Source of the DNA: Nocardioides exalbidus
GTDB lineage: Bacteria > Actinomycetota > Actinomycetes > Propionibacteriales > Nocardioidaceae
DNA length: 64,000 nucleotides
Direction: 5' to 3'
Assembly (NCBI RefSeq): GCF_900105585.1
Contig: NZ_FNRT01000002.1
Span: forward strand, 2,480,001 to 2,544,000
Shown: piece after piece, positions 1 to 7,518 of the stretch
How positions within the stretch are numbered: the first letter of the stretch is position 1
Layout of the letters: the number at the start of each line of letters is the position of its first letter
Notes under the pieces: generated by a model
Seen by the model: the letters and a program-made list of their open reading frames with translations, nothing else
Database searches by the model: none
What the model was told of the DNA's origin: nothing
Position numbers and translations under genes: made by a program

Positions 1-325
1 TGGCGACGACGCACCGGTGCTGGTGGCCCACTCCTCCTCCGCGCACGCGCAGGCGCACCTCGCCGACCCGGCGGCCGCGGGACCTGCACTGGTGGCGTCC
101 CTGCGCGACCACCTCGGCGTGCCCGATCCGGTGGCGACCCACGTGCACCGCTGGACCTACGCACGCCCCGCGGGGGAGCGCGACCTGCCCTACGCCCTCG
201 CCGGCGACGACCGGCTCGTCGGGGTGTGCGGTGACGGCTGGGGCGCGACCCCCAAGGTGGAGACGGCCTGGCTCTCGGGCGTGCTGCTGGGACGCGAGCT
301 CGCCGGTCGGCTCAGCGGGGCCTGA
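1..325 (+). CDS. FAD-dependent amine oxidase/renalase-like oxidoreductase, C-terminal part
   Basis: The frame of base 2 is open from the window edge and stops at 323-325, so only about the last 107 residues are present and the true start lies outside. A GDGWG motif followed by KVETAWLSG near the C-terminus fits the last FAD-contacting loop and helix of renalase-type NAD(P)/FAD amine oxidoreductases; the preceding HRWTYARP segment also fits that family. The gene converges on the next one and their ends overlap by 14 bp. The family call is from short motifs only, and the substrate cannot be inferred. Confidence 0.6.
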   Translation, partial: GDDAPVLVAHSSSAHAQAHLADPAAAGPALVASLRDHLGVPDPVATHVHRWTYARPAGERDLPYALAGDDRLVGVCGDGWGATPKVETAWLSGVLLGRELAGRLSGA

Positions 326-677
326 AGCCCGAGCACAGCACCCGCAGGTGCTCGATCCGGTCGGTGCCGCGGTAGTAGGCCTGCTGCTCGGCGACGTAGG
401 GCCCGTCGGGGCAGGTGAGGTCGAAGCGATAGCTGACCCGCGCCGTGTCGACGACATCGGCTCCGTCGTCGACGTCGACGACGCGCTCGATCGTGTCGGA
501 GTCCTCGAACCACGACCCGAGGATCGTCTCGACCACGTCGTCGGGCGAGCTGCCCTCCCAGACCCGGCCGGGCGTGAGCCCCTTGAAGTCGACGTCGTCG
601 GCCAGCAGGTCGCGCAGCGCGGCGCGGTCCTTCGCGGCGATGGCGTGCGCGAGCCGGCTCCCCAGGGTCTCGGTCAT
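312..677 (-). CDS. SnoaL/NTF2-like small protein
   Basis: A 121-residue protein starting at the ATG at 677 (MTETLGSRLAHAI). It has the order expected of an NTF2-like/SnoaL-type cone fold: N-terminal helices with AAKDRAALRDLLADDVDF, a mid-region WEGSSPDDVV helix and a run of beta strands with YRFDLTCPDG. Such proteins act as small hydrolases, isomerases or ligand-binding domains; no catalytic residue can be assigned here. It ends inside the 3' end of the convergent oxidoreductase gene and lies 50 bp downstream of the sigma-associated membrane protein on the same strand, so it may be read from that operon. Longer upstream starts would run back into the neighbouring gene. Confidence 0.6.
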   Translation of the reverse strand: MTETLGSRLAHAIAAKDRAALRDLLADDVDFKGLTPGRVWEGSSPDDVVETILGSWFEDSDTIERVVDVDDGADVVDTARVSYRFDLTCPDGPYVAEQQAYYRGTDRIEHLRVLCSGFRPR

Positions 678-727
678 CGCGCCAGTCTGCGGCCGGCGGA
701 CCCGGCGGGGGAAGGGGGTCCGGCCCG

Positions 728-1717
728 TCAGGTCGACGAGCCGGGCTCCTGACCGGCCCGGTCGACGACGGCCGTCTCGAGCACGGCGGTCGCGCCGAAG
801 AGCGTGTCGGGCGAGCCGTCGGCGTGGGTGAAGAACCACTTCGTGCCGCGCAGCTCGAAGGTCTCGGAGTCGAAGATCCACGTCGTGCGGGTGTGGAACC
901 GCTCGTCGGCGCGGCTGATCCCGACACCGCGCCGGCCGAGGGCGTCCGTCGCGCCGCGGTCGACCTCGACCCCGTCGACCAGCGTCACCGCCCGGTAGAG
1001 CGCGGCGGCGGTCGGGGGCGGCAGCAGCTGCTCGGAGAGCAGGTTGCCGACCACGTCGAAGACCGCCTGGTCCTGCGACTGCCCGTCGACGGGGACGGCG
1101 ACGTGCTCGAGCTCGTCGAGCAGCGCGCCCGGGTCGGTGGGCAGGGCGGCCAGCCAGGCGTACGTCGGACGGCGCGCGCCTGCCGGTGAGGGACCTCCCG
1201 ACTCGAGCGGCCAGTCCTGGCCGAGCTCACGGATCACGTCGTCGCGCCAGCCGAAGGGACCCGGGTCCTGCCCGAGCCAGATCTCCCGGGTGTGCAGGTC
1301 GCCGAGCGACACGGCGCCGCCGAAGGTGCCCTCGTTGGTGAGCGTGGCGCTGCGCGTGTAGACGAACTGGTCCTCGCGCACGACGGGTGCCGTGGTCGCC
1401 AGCGCACGGTCGGCGGCCCGGTCGAGCACCCGGACGGCGGCCGCCGAGGCGAGGACGGGCCGGTCGACGGTGGCCGTCGTCGCAGGCGAGGGTCCGGTGA
1501 GGGCGAGGACCGCGACGGCCGCCACCGCCGAGGCGCACGCCAGCACCGTGGCGGGCGCCGCGACGGCGAGCGCGAGGCGCCGACGGGTCTCGTGGCGGCC
1601 GATCGCGGTGTCGACCCGGGACCGGAGCCGGTCGCGGTGCTCGGAGGACAGGGCGATGTCGTGCGGAGCGGGGTGCGAGCCACGGAGCTCGACCAGGTCG
1701 GGGGAGAGGTCGTTCAC
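728..1717 (-). CDS. Sigma-factor-associated membrane protein (CU044_5270-like)
   Basis: 329 residues from the GTG at 1717. This GTG overlaps the sigma factor stop (GTGA), so the two are translationally coupled. The N-terminal ~45 residues are charged and presumably cytoplasmic; one hydrophobic segment at about residues 48-74 anchors the protein, and the rest is an extracytoplasmic domain. The gene position directly behind an ECF sigma factor and the architecture fit the actinobacterial CU044_5270 family. No HxxxCxxC zinc anti-sigma motif is visible, so a role as anti-sigma or signal sensor is inferred from position and topology only. Confidence 0.65.
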   Translation of the reverse strand: MNDLSPDLVELRGSHPAPHDIALSSEHRDRLRSRVDTAIGRHETRRRLALAVAAPATVLACASAVAAVAVLALTGPSPATTATVDRPVLASAAAVRVLDRAADRALATTAPVVREDQFVYTRSATLTNEGTFGGAVSLGDLHTREIWLGQDPGPFGWRDDVIRELGQDWPLESGGPSPAGARRPTYAWLAALPTDPGALLDELEHVAVPVDGQSQDQAVFDVVGNLLSEQLLPPPTAAALYRAVTLVDGVEVDRGATDALGRRGVGISRADERFHTRTTWIFDSETFELRGTKWFFTHADGSPDTLFGATAVLETAVVDRAGQEPGSST

Positions 1718-2310
1718 GGTCGTCCTCCTCGGACGGAGGTGTCGGGATGCTCGGGGGAGGGGACGGGATCGTCGACGAGCGAGCGCAGTCGGGCGCGAGC
1801 ACGCGACAGCCGCGACCGGACCGTGCCGACCGGCACGTCGAGCGCCTCGGCCGCCTCGGCGTACGACAACCCGGACCACACGCACAGCGCGAGGACCTCG
1901 GCCTCGGCCCGGCGCAGCGACCCGATCACCCGGGCCGCCCGGGCCAGCACCTCGGCGTCGTCGAGGCGCTGCACGGCCTCGTCGGCGAAGTCGGGCACGA
2001 CCTCCTCGCGAGGTCGCCGGGCGAGGAACGTGACGAGCCGGCGCCGACTGCGACGGGCGTTCAGCGCCTGGTGGGTCGCGATGCCCCACAGCCACGGCTT
2101 GAGCGGGCGGTCGTCGTCGGCGACCAGCTCGCGGGTGCGCCACGCGGCGAGGAACGTCTCGGAGGTGACGTCCTCGGCGGTCGCCCAGCTGCCCGTCAGG
2201 CGGTGCGCCAGGGTGAAGACGCCGTCGACGTGCTCGACGTACACCGCGTCGAACGCGGCCCTGTCCCCCTGGCGCAGCCTCCGGCGGAGGTCACGGTGTC
2301 CTGTGCTCAC
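1714..2310 (-). CDS. ECF-type RNA polymerase sigma factor
   Basis: 198 residues. Region 2 is recognisable at about residues 20-75 (DAVYVEHVDGVFTLAHR, then ETFLAAWR and PWLWGIATH), and region 4 at about 125-180 (LRRAEAEVLALCVWSGLSY, then VPVGTVRSRLSRAR), the -35-binding helix-turn-helix. The length is normal for group 4 sigma factors without extra domains. It heads a two-gene operon with the overlapping membrane protein, an arrangement typical of an ECF factor held or signalled by its membrane partner. The upstream region (2311-2389) is shared with a divergent DUF1707 gene. Confidence 0.85.
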   Translation of the reverse strand: MSTGHRDLRRRLRQGDRAAFDAVYVEHVDGVFTLAHRLTGSWATAEDVTSETFLAAWRTRELVADDDRPLKPWLWGIATHQALNARRSRRRLVTFLARRPREEVVPDFADEAVQRLDDAEVLARAARVIGSLRRAEAEVLALCVWSGLSYAEAAEALDVPVGTVRSRLSRARARLRSLVDDPVPSPEHPDTSVRGGRP

Positions 2311-2377
2311 GACCCTCTACTGTCCGCCGGGCTCGGGGGGTTCCCGGACCATCGGGAGAATTCTGCGCCACCGTCGC

Positions 2378-2383
2378 TAGGGT
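2378..2383 (+). promoter_or_regulatory. -10 hexamer of a leaderless promoter for the DUF1707 gene
   Basis: TAGGGT ends 6 nt before the GTG at 2390, placing the expected transcription start on the first base of the start codon. No Shine-Dalgarno sequence fits this start. It is the same arrangement as at several other genes in the window. No clear -35 was found. Confidence 0.5.
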
Positions 2384-2389
2384 GCGGGC

Positions 2390-3232
2390 GTGACCGGGGG
2401 AGACATGCGGGCGCGGGACGCCGACCGCGAGGAGGCCATCGACTTCATCGAGGCGGCCTACTCCGACGGCCAGCTCACCCGCGACGAGTACGACGTCCGC
2501 ACGGGCAAGGCGCTCCGGGCCCAGCGGCTCACGGACCTCGACCGGCTCGTGCGCGACCTGCAGAAGCCCGGCACGACCCGCGTGGCGGCCCGGCTCACCC
2601 GGCTGGCGGAGGCCACCGCCAAGCCCGCACCGACGCAGACCCAGGTGGCGATGGCCACCGCGCTGACCGCGTCTGCCCGGCGGTTCCTCGTCGGGGTCGG
2701 GGTCGTCGCGCTGACCGCGTTCGTCCTGTTCTTCCTGCTGCCGTGGGCGCTGCGCGACTCCGGCGGAGCCGACCTCCCCGGCGAGACCGCCCCCGTCGAG
2801 CTGCTCACCGCGGACGGGTTCCGGACCTTCGTCAGCGCGGTCGAGGACAGGACGGGGGACACCGTCGTCTTCGACGCGTTCGTCACCACCGAGCACTACG
2901 GAGGCGTCACCGCGCCCGCCGACGCGACCAGCGGTCGCTACGTCGAGTGGACCTGGCGGGACACGGAGTTCGTCGGCGACGAGTCGACGGGTGGGGACGA
3001 CGACGCGGTCCGCTTCGACCTCGGCCGCATCGACGCCGACGCCGTCCCCGGGCTGGTCGAGGAGGCGGGCGAGCTCATCGAGGAGCCGGACTGGTTCTCG
3101 CTCAACGTCGGACGCGACCCCTTCGGCGTGAAGGGGCAGTGCTACCGGATCGCCGCCAGCAACCGCTTCGACGAGACCGCGCACCTCGTCGCCTCGTGCT
3201 CCGGCCGGGTGCTGCAGACGAGCGGACCCTAG
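2390..3232 (+). CDS. DUF1707 (SHOCT-like) domain membrane protein
   Basis: 280 residues from the GTG at 2390. The N-terminal ~55 residues (RARDADREEAIDFIEAAYSDG, then LTRDEYDVRTGKAL) match the DUF1707 domain, which in actinobacteria caps many small membrane proteins. One hydrophobic helix at about residues 101-122 follows, and then an acidic extracytoplasmic domain of ~150 residues with no recognised fold. It converges on the DinB-family gene; the two stop codons overlap in the tetranucleotide CTAG at 3229-3232. The function is unknown; a role in membrane or envelope sensing is only suggested by the architecture. Confidence 0.7.
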   Translation: MTGGDMRARDADREEAIDFIEAAYSDGQLTRDEYDVRTGKALRAQRLTDLDRLVRDLQKPGTTRVAARLTRLAEATAKPAPTQTQVAMATALTASARRFLVGVGVVALTAFVLFFLLPWALRDSGGADLPGETAPVELLTADGFRTFVSAVEDRTGDTVVFDAFVTTEHYGGVTAPADATSGRYVEWTWRDTEFVGDESTGGDDDAVRFDLGRIDADAVPGLVEEAGELIEEPDWFSLNVGRDPFGVKGQCYRIAASNRFDETAHLVASCSGRVLQTSGP

Positions 3233-4041
3233 GTCGCGTCGCGGAGCCGGGCGAGGTCGCGCTCGGCGTAGAGCCGGTGCTCCCACTCCTCGTTGAGCAC
3301 GACCGTGAGGCACTGCGCGACGTCGAGCCCCGTGGCCTCGGTCATGAACGGCGTCGCCGAGACGACGTGGCGCGACAGCCCGTCGTCGGCCAGGTCGTCG
3401 AGCACCGCCTGCACGGTGGCCCGCCGCTGTGCGCGGAGGTCGAGCACCTCGTCGAGCGAGGGGCTTACGTCGCGGTCCCACGGCACGCCGTCGACGACCG
3501 GCGCCTCGTCCCAGGGCAGGTCGAGCGGGTGCCACGGCGACGGGTCGGTGAGCACGATCCCGCCCACCCAGCAGGCGTGGGCGAAGCCGAGGTGGCGCAG
3601 CGTCTCGATGAACGACCACTCCTCGTCCACCTGCTCGTGCAGCTGTTCCGGCGGCAGGGCGCGGGCCTGGTCGACCGTCCCGGCCCAGAGCCGGTCGAGG
3701 GTCTCGAAGGCGAGCCGGAAGCCGGCGACGTCGGTCGGCGACATCAGCGCGCGCTCCGGCATCCGCCGGTTGAGCTCGGCCTCGACGAGCGGCGCGACGT
3801 CGACGCCGTTCACCACGAGCCGCCCGATCTCGCCGTGGATCTCCATGTCGGGCACCTCGACGCCGGTCATCCGGACGCCGTTGAGCCAGGCCGACCGGAC
3901 CCGGAGGTCGCTGAGGTCGGCGTCGCGGACGTCGGCGCCCGCCAGCCGCACCTCGCGGAACGACGAGCGACTGAGGTCGACGCGCTGGAAGGTCGACCCG
4001 CTGAGGTCCTGCTCCGTGAAGTCCTGCCCGGTGTCGGTCAT
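3229..4041 (-). CDS. DinB-family protein with N-terminal pentapeptide repeats
   Basis: 270 residues. Residues ~7-75 show A/S-(D/N)-L/F-xx pentapeptide repeats (DLSGSTF, DLSRSSF, RLAGADV, DADLSDL), predicted to form a right-handed quadrilateral helix. The remainder is a DinB-type four-helix bundle with the metal-ligand-bearing segments SFIETLRHLGFAH and NEEWEHRLYAERDL. DinB-like enzymes are often thiol-dependent transferases using mycothiol or bacillithiol, or are uncharacterised. The combination is known in actinobacteria but unexplained. A TAGGTT -10 at 4048-4053 ends 6 nt upstream of the ATG, so it is probably leaderless. Convergent with the DUF1707 gene. Confidence 0.7.
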   Translation of the reverse strand: MTDTGQDFTEQDLSGSTFQRVDLSRSSFREVRLAGADVRDADLSDLRVRSAWLNGVRMTGVEVPDMEIHGEIGRLVVNGVDVAPLVEAELNRRMPERALMSPTDVAGFRLAFETLDRLWAGTVDQARALPPEQLHEQVDEEWSFIETLRHLGFAHACWVGGIVLTDPSPWHPLDLPWDEAPVVDGVPWDRDVSPSLDEVLDLRAQRRATVQAVLDDLADDGLSRHVVSATPFMTEATGLDVAQCLTVVLNEEWEHRLYAERDLARLRDAT

Positions 4042-4047
4042 GGGACC

Positions 4048-4053
4048 AACCTA
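4048..4053 (-). promoter_or_regulatory. -10 hexamer of a leaderless promoter for the DinB-family gene
   Basis: On the minus strand TAGGTT is followed by 6 nt and then the ATG at 4041, so the predicted transcript starts on the start codon. Confidence 0.5.
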
Positions 4054-4096
4054 GGGACGGTTGCGGACGTTCGGCGACCGGATCGATCATGAGGTC

Positions 4097-4963
4097 ATGA
4101 CCAGCCACACGATCGACGTCCCCGGCGCGACCCTCCACTACGAGGTCCTCGGCGACCTGGCGTCCGCCGACGAGCCGCCGCTGCTGCTGGCCGGCTCGCC
4201 GATGGACAGCACCGGCTTCACCAGCCTCGCCGCCGGGCTCGCCGACACCGGCCGGGTCATCGCGCTCACCGACCCGCGCAACGTCGGCCGGAGCACCCGC
4301 GAGGACGACACCGCCGCTGTCACGCCCGAGGAGCACGCCGAGGACCTGCACGCCGTCATCGGCGCGCTCGGCGGCACGGTCGACCTCTTCTCGTCGTCGG
4401 GAGCCTCGGTCAACGCGCTCTTCCTCGTCGCCGCACACCCGGACGACGTACGCCTGCTGGTGGCGCACGAGCCGCCGATGGCCGCGCTGCTCCCGGACGG
4501 CGAGGCGATCGCGCGGTCGTGCGACGAGATGGTCGCGCTCTACGACTCCTCGGGCATCGGCCCGGGCATGGCGCTGTTCATCAGCCTGGTGATGCACCGC
4601 GGCCCGTGGACCGGCGAGCAGCCGATCCCGGACCCGGCGATGTTCGGGCTTCCGGGTGCCGACGACGGCTCGCGCAACGACGGCCTGATGGCCAACATGC
4701 GCGGCGAGGGCTGCACCCGCGTCCCCGACCTCGACGCCGTCCGCGCCGCGTCGACCACGGTCGTGATGGGCGTCGGCGAGGAGTCGGGAGGCCCCGAGGA
4801 CGGCGAGATCGCCGGTCGAGCCGCGTACGCCGTCGCGCGCGAGCTCGGCGTCGACCCGGTCGTCTTCCCGGGCGGCCACAACGGCTTCCTCGGCGGGGAG
4901 TACGGCCAGATGGGCAAGCCGCAGGAGTTCGCCGCCACGCTGCGCGAGGTGCTCGCCGGCTGA
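4097..4963 (+). CDS. Alpha/beta-fold hydrolase
   Basis: 288 residues from the ATG at 4097. The strand/turn pattern is that of an alpha/beta hydrolase: an N-terminal LLLAGSPMDSTGF oxyanion-type loop, DPRNVGRS after strand 4, a nucleophile elbow FSSSGAS (small-x-Ser-x-small rather than the usual GxSxG) and a C-terminal GGHNGFLG carrying the likely catalytic His. Substrate unknown. The start was chosen because the upstream in-frame ATG at 4061 lies in the divergent promoter region. It stands alone between a divergent DinB gene and a convergent amphi-Trp gene. Confidence 0.75.
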   Translation: MTSHTIDVPGATLHYEVLGDLASADEPPLLLAGSPMDSTGFTSLAAGLADTGRVIALTDPRNVGRSTREDDTAAVTPEEHAEDLHAVIGALGGTVDLFSSSGASVNALFLVAAHPDDVRLLVAHEPPMAALLPDGEAIARSCDEMVALYDSSGIGPGMALFISLVMHRGPWTGEQPIPDPAMFGLPGADDGSRNDGLMANMRGEGCTRVPDLDAVRAASTTVVMGVGEESGGPEDGEIAGRAAYAVARELGVDPVVFPGGHNGFLGGEYGQMGKPQEFAATLREVLAG

Positions 4964-4964
4964 C

Positions 4965-5180
4965 CTACCAGGTCAGCTCGATCTCGACCTCGTTGTCGTC
5001 GCCGAGCTCGACCTCGACCTTGAGGTTCACCTGCTCGGGGACGGACACCGTGATCCGTCCGCCGTCACGGGCGAACTCCACCGAGTTGTGCTTGGCCAGC
5101 GAGTCGGCGAGGGCGCGCAGCCTGGCGGCGGCCTCCTCGCGGCTCATCGTGCGGGTCTCGTCCATCTCGAAGAGGTCCAT
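4965..5180 (-). CDS. Amphi-Trp domain protein
   Basis: 71 residues from the ATG at 5180. The sequence begins MDLFEMDETRTMSREEAA and ends in alternating acidic/hydrophobic strands with a terminal ELTW. This matches the small amphi-Trp domain family: an ExxxTMSREEAAxxLRxLAD helix, then an amphipathic beta region ending in Trp. The function of the family is unknown. A longer reading from 5222 adds 14 residues without family similarity. It converges with the alpha/beta hydrolase gene, with one base between the ends. Confidence 0.75.
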   Translation of the reverse strand: MDLFEMDETRTMSREEAAARLRALADSLAKHNSVEFARDGGRITVSVPEQVNLKVEVELGDDNEVEIELTW

Positions 5181-5282
5181 GCCCCGACGGTAACCAGAGG
5201 GTGGGAACGGCGGCGCGTGCAACCTCGCGGGCCGTCGCGCCCGTCATGGTGGGTGAGAGGCAGTCGCCAGGAGGGAGCACGT

Positions 5283-5816
5283 GTGCTGACGGACACAGAC
5301 AGGGACGCCGAGTTCGCGGCGTTCGTCGCCGAGCACCGGGGCACCCTGCTCCGCATCGCGAGGCTGCTCGCGGCGGGTGACGACGCCGCGGCCGAGGACG
5401 TCCTCCAGACGACCCTGACCCGGCTCTACGTCGGGTGGCGCCGGGTGCGTCGGGCCGACAACCGGCTCGCCTACGCCCGCACGAGCCTGACCCACGCGTT
5501 CGTCGACGAGTCGCGCCGTGCGCACCGCCGCCGCGAGCTCACCACCGGCCGGCCGGCGGAGACGTACGACGGCCCCGCCCCGGCCGCAGCCGACCCCGAC
5601 CTGCGTCCGCTCGTGGTCGCGGCGCTCGCCGACCTGGGGCCGCGCCAGCGGGCGGTCGTGGTCCTGCGCCACTGGCTCGACCTCGACGTCGCCGAGACCG
5701 CACGCGTCCTCGGCTGCAGCACCGGCACGGTCAAGTCCCAGAACGCGCGGGCCCTCGAGCACCTCCGCACCGCGCTCGGCCCCAGCATCCACCCCGTACC
5801 CGAGGAGTCCGCATGA
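5283..5816 (+). CDS. SigE-family ECF sigma factor
   Basis: 177 residues from the GTG at 5283, with a GGAGGGA Shine-Dalgarno about 8 nt upstream. Region 2 spans about residues 8-70 (FAAFVAEHRGTLLRIARLL, EDVLQTTLTRLYVGW) and region 4 about 110-165 (LGPRQRAVVVLRHWLDL, then CSTGTVKSQNARALEHLR). The compact size and the motif VLRHWLDLDVAETA fit the actinobacterial SigE-like subfamily. The stop overlaps the start of the following membrane-protein gene (ATGA), making a coupled sigma/partner operon, the second in this window. Confidence 0.85.
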   Translation: MLTDTDRDAEFAAFVAEHRGTLLRIARLLAAGDDAAAEDVLQTTLTRLYVGWRRVRRADNRLAYARTSLTHAFVDESRRAHRRRELTTGRPAETYDGPAPAAADPDLRPLVVAALADLGPRQRAVVVLRHWLDLDVAETARVLGCSTGTVKSQNARALEHLRTALGPSIHPVPEESA

Positions 5817-6586
5817 ACGACATCGACCAGGCCCACGGGCCGGACCGGATCAACGACCGGGGAGGTCTCCGCGACCTCCTCGGCACCGTGGCCGGGAGCG
5901 ACACCGGCGGTGACACCGAGGTGCCGCACGACCTCGCCCGCGCCCGTATGGCGCTGCGCCACCGCCGTCGCCGGATCTACTCCCTCAGCGCCAGCGGCGT
6001 GGCGGCCGCGGCCGTGCTGTCGATCGGGACCGCCGCCATCGTCACCGGCGCGCAGGACCCGGCCCCGACCACCGCGCCCTCGCCGTCGGTGACCGTCGAG
6101 CCACCGGACTCGGCCTCGCCCACGCCCACTCCCTCGTCCAGTCCCTCGTCCACGGCGTCCGCCTCCGAGCAGCCCGCGATCGTCGAGCAGGTGCGCCTGG
6201 TGAACCAGACGCTCACCGCGGGCCCCTACACGTTCGGCACCACGCCGCAGGGCTGGGAGGTGCAGAACAACGACCCGCTCGCCGTCACCATCGGTCGCAT
6301 CGGCGACCCGGACACCGATCCCGGGTCCTTCGTCGGCAAGCTCGTGATCATGCTCGACGACCTGCCCCTCGGCGGTGGCGAGCACGTGAGCCGGGACGGC
6401 CGTGACCTGGTGGTGCGCGACAACGGTGACGGCTACACCACCATCTCGGTGGCCACGCGGCCCGGGGAGCCGGGCACGACCGTGCGGATCCAGTTCCCCG
6501 CCGAGCTGGGCTGGACGCGCGACGCCGCACTGACCTTCCTCTCCAGCGTCGAGGTCGGACCCGACGCGCTGCCGGTGAGCGGCTGA
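5813..6586 (+). CDS. Membrane partner of SigE-family sigma factor
   Basis: 257 residues. The N-terminal ~50 residues are charged (ARARMALRHRRRRIYSLS) and cytoplasmic, a single TM helix lies at about residues 56-80, a Pro/Ser/Thr-rich linker follows to ~125, and then a ~130-residue extracytoplasmic beta-rich domain. The ATGA overlap with the sigma gene implies stoichiometric expression. It has no zinc-binding anti-sigma motif. Role as regulator or sensor for the cognate sigma factor is inferred from context; the outer domain is not recognised. Confidence 0.65.
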   Translation: MNDIDQAHGPDRINDRGGLRDLLGTVAGSDTGGDTEVPHDLARARMALRHRRRRIYSLSASGVAAAAVLSIGTAAIVTGAQDPAPTTAPSPSVTVEPPDSASPTPTPSSSPSSTASASEQPAIVEQVRLVNQTLTAGPYTFGTTPQGWEVQNNDPLAVTIGRIGDPDTDPGSFVGKLVIMLDDLPLGGGEHVSRDGRDLVVRDNGDGYTTISVATRPGEPGTTVRIQFPAELGWTRDAALTFLSSVEVGPDALPVSG

Positions 6587-6665
6587 CCCCAGGCGGCCGA
6601 GGGTGGGAACGACAGGCCCACCCTGGTGACGTACGACGCTGCGCCCCGGCTGGGACACTCGGAGG

Positions 6666-7508
6666 ATGGACCTCAACGGGCTCGGCTCGCAGCTGAAGCT
6701 GTGGCGCGACCGCACCACGCCGGCCTCGGTCGGCCTGCCCACGCAGAAGCGGCGACGCGCACCCGGGCTGCGGCGCGAGGAGGTCGCCCAGCTCGCCGGC
6801 GTCTCGGCCGACTACCTGGTGCGCCTCGAGCAGGGCCGCGCGCGGCACCCGTCCGTGCAGGTCGTGCAGTCGCTCGCCCGGGCGCTCCGCCTCGACGCGG
6901 GGGAGCGCGACGTGCTCTACCGGCTCGCCGGGCACCTGCCCCCGTCGCCGTCGCGGATGGAGCGGCACGTGCCGCCGAGCGTGATGCGGCTCGTCGACCG
7001 CCTCGGCGACACCCCGGTCAGCGTGATCGACGCGTCGTGGCAGACGATCCTGCAGAACCGTGCCGCCACCGCCCTGTTCGGCGACCTGTCGGGGGAGTCC
7101 GAGCGCGGTCAGAACCGCGCGTGGCGCACCTTCATGGACCTGCCCGGGATGGGCCGCTTCGAGCCGCAGACCCGGTCGATGGTCGAGCGCGACGTGGTCG
7201 CCGACCTGCGGGCCGCGCTGCTCCGGCTGCCGCACGACCCCGACCTCTCCTCGCTCGTCGAGGACCTCCTCCGGGAGAGCCCGCACTTCGCCGAGCTCTG
7301 GGAGACCACCCCGGCGAAGCCGCGGGGCGCGCAGCGCAAGACGCTCCACCACCCGGTCGTCGGCTGGATGACCCTCGACTGCGACAAGCTGACCGTGAAC
7401 GACGGCGAGCTGCAGATCGTGGTCTTCACCGCCGAGCCCGGCTCGCCCGACGCCGAGGCCCTCGCCCTGGCCGTCGTCGTCGGGCTCCAGGAGATGGTCG
7501 GCGCCTGA
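6666..7508 (+). CDS. XRE-family regulator with MmyB-like ligand-binding domain
   Basis: 280 residues. A helix-turn-helix lies at about residues 32-65 (LRREEVAQLAGVSADYLVRLE, GRARHPS), and residues ~105-270 form the PAS-like MmyB ligand domain (VSVIDASWQTILQNRAATALFG, then LWETTPAKPRG and HPVVGWMTLDCDKL). Members bind small acyl ligands and commonly control a neighbouring reductase. The convergent aldo/keto reductase at 7519 ends 10 bp away and is a plausible target. A GGAGG lies only 1-2 nt before the ATG, so the ribosome-binding spacing is poor. Confidence 0.85.
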   Translation: MDLNGLGSQLKLWRDRTTPASVGLPTQKRRRAPGLRREEVAQLAGVSADYLVRLEQGRARHPSVQVVQSLARALRLDAGERDVLYRLAGHLPPSPSRMERHVPPSVMRLVDRLGDTPVSVIDASWQTILQNRAATALFGDLSGESERGQNRAWRTFMDLPGMGRFEPQTRSMVERDVVADLRAALLRLPHDPDLSSLVEDLLRESPHFAELWETTPAKPRGAQRKTLHHPVVGWMTLDCDKLTVNDGELQIVVFTAEPGSPDAEALALAVVVGLQEMVGA

Positions 7509-7518
7509 CGGGCAGGGC

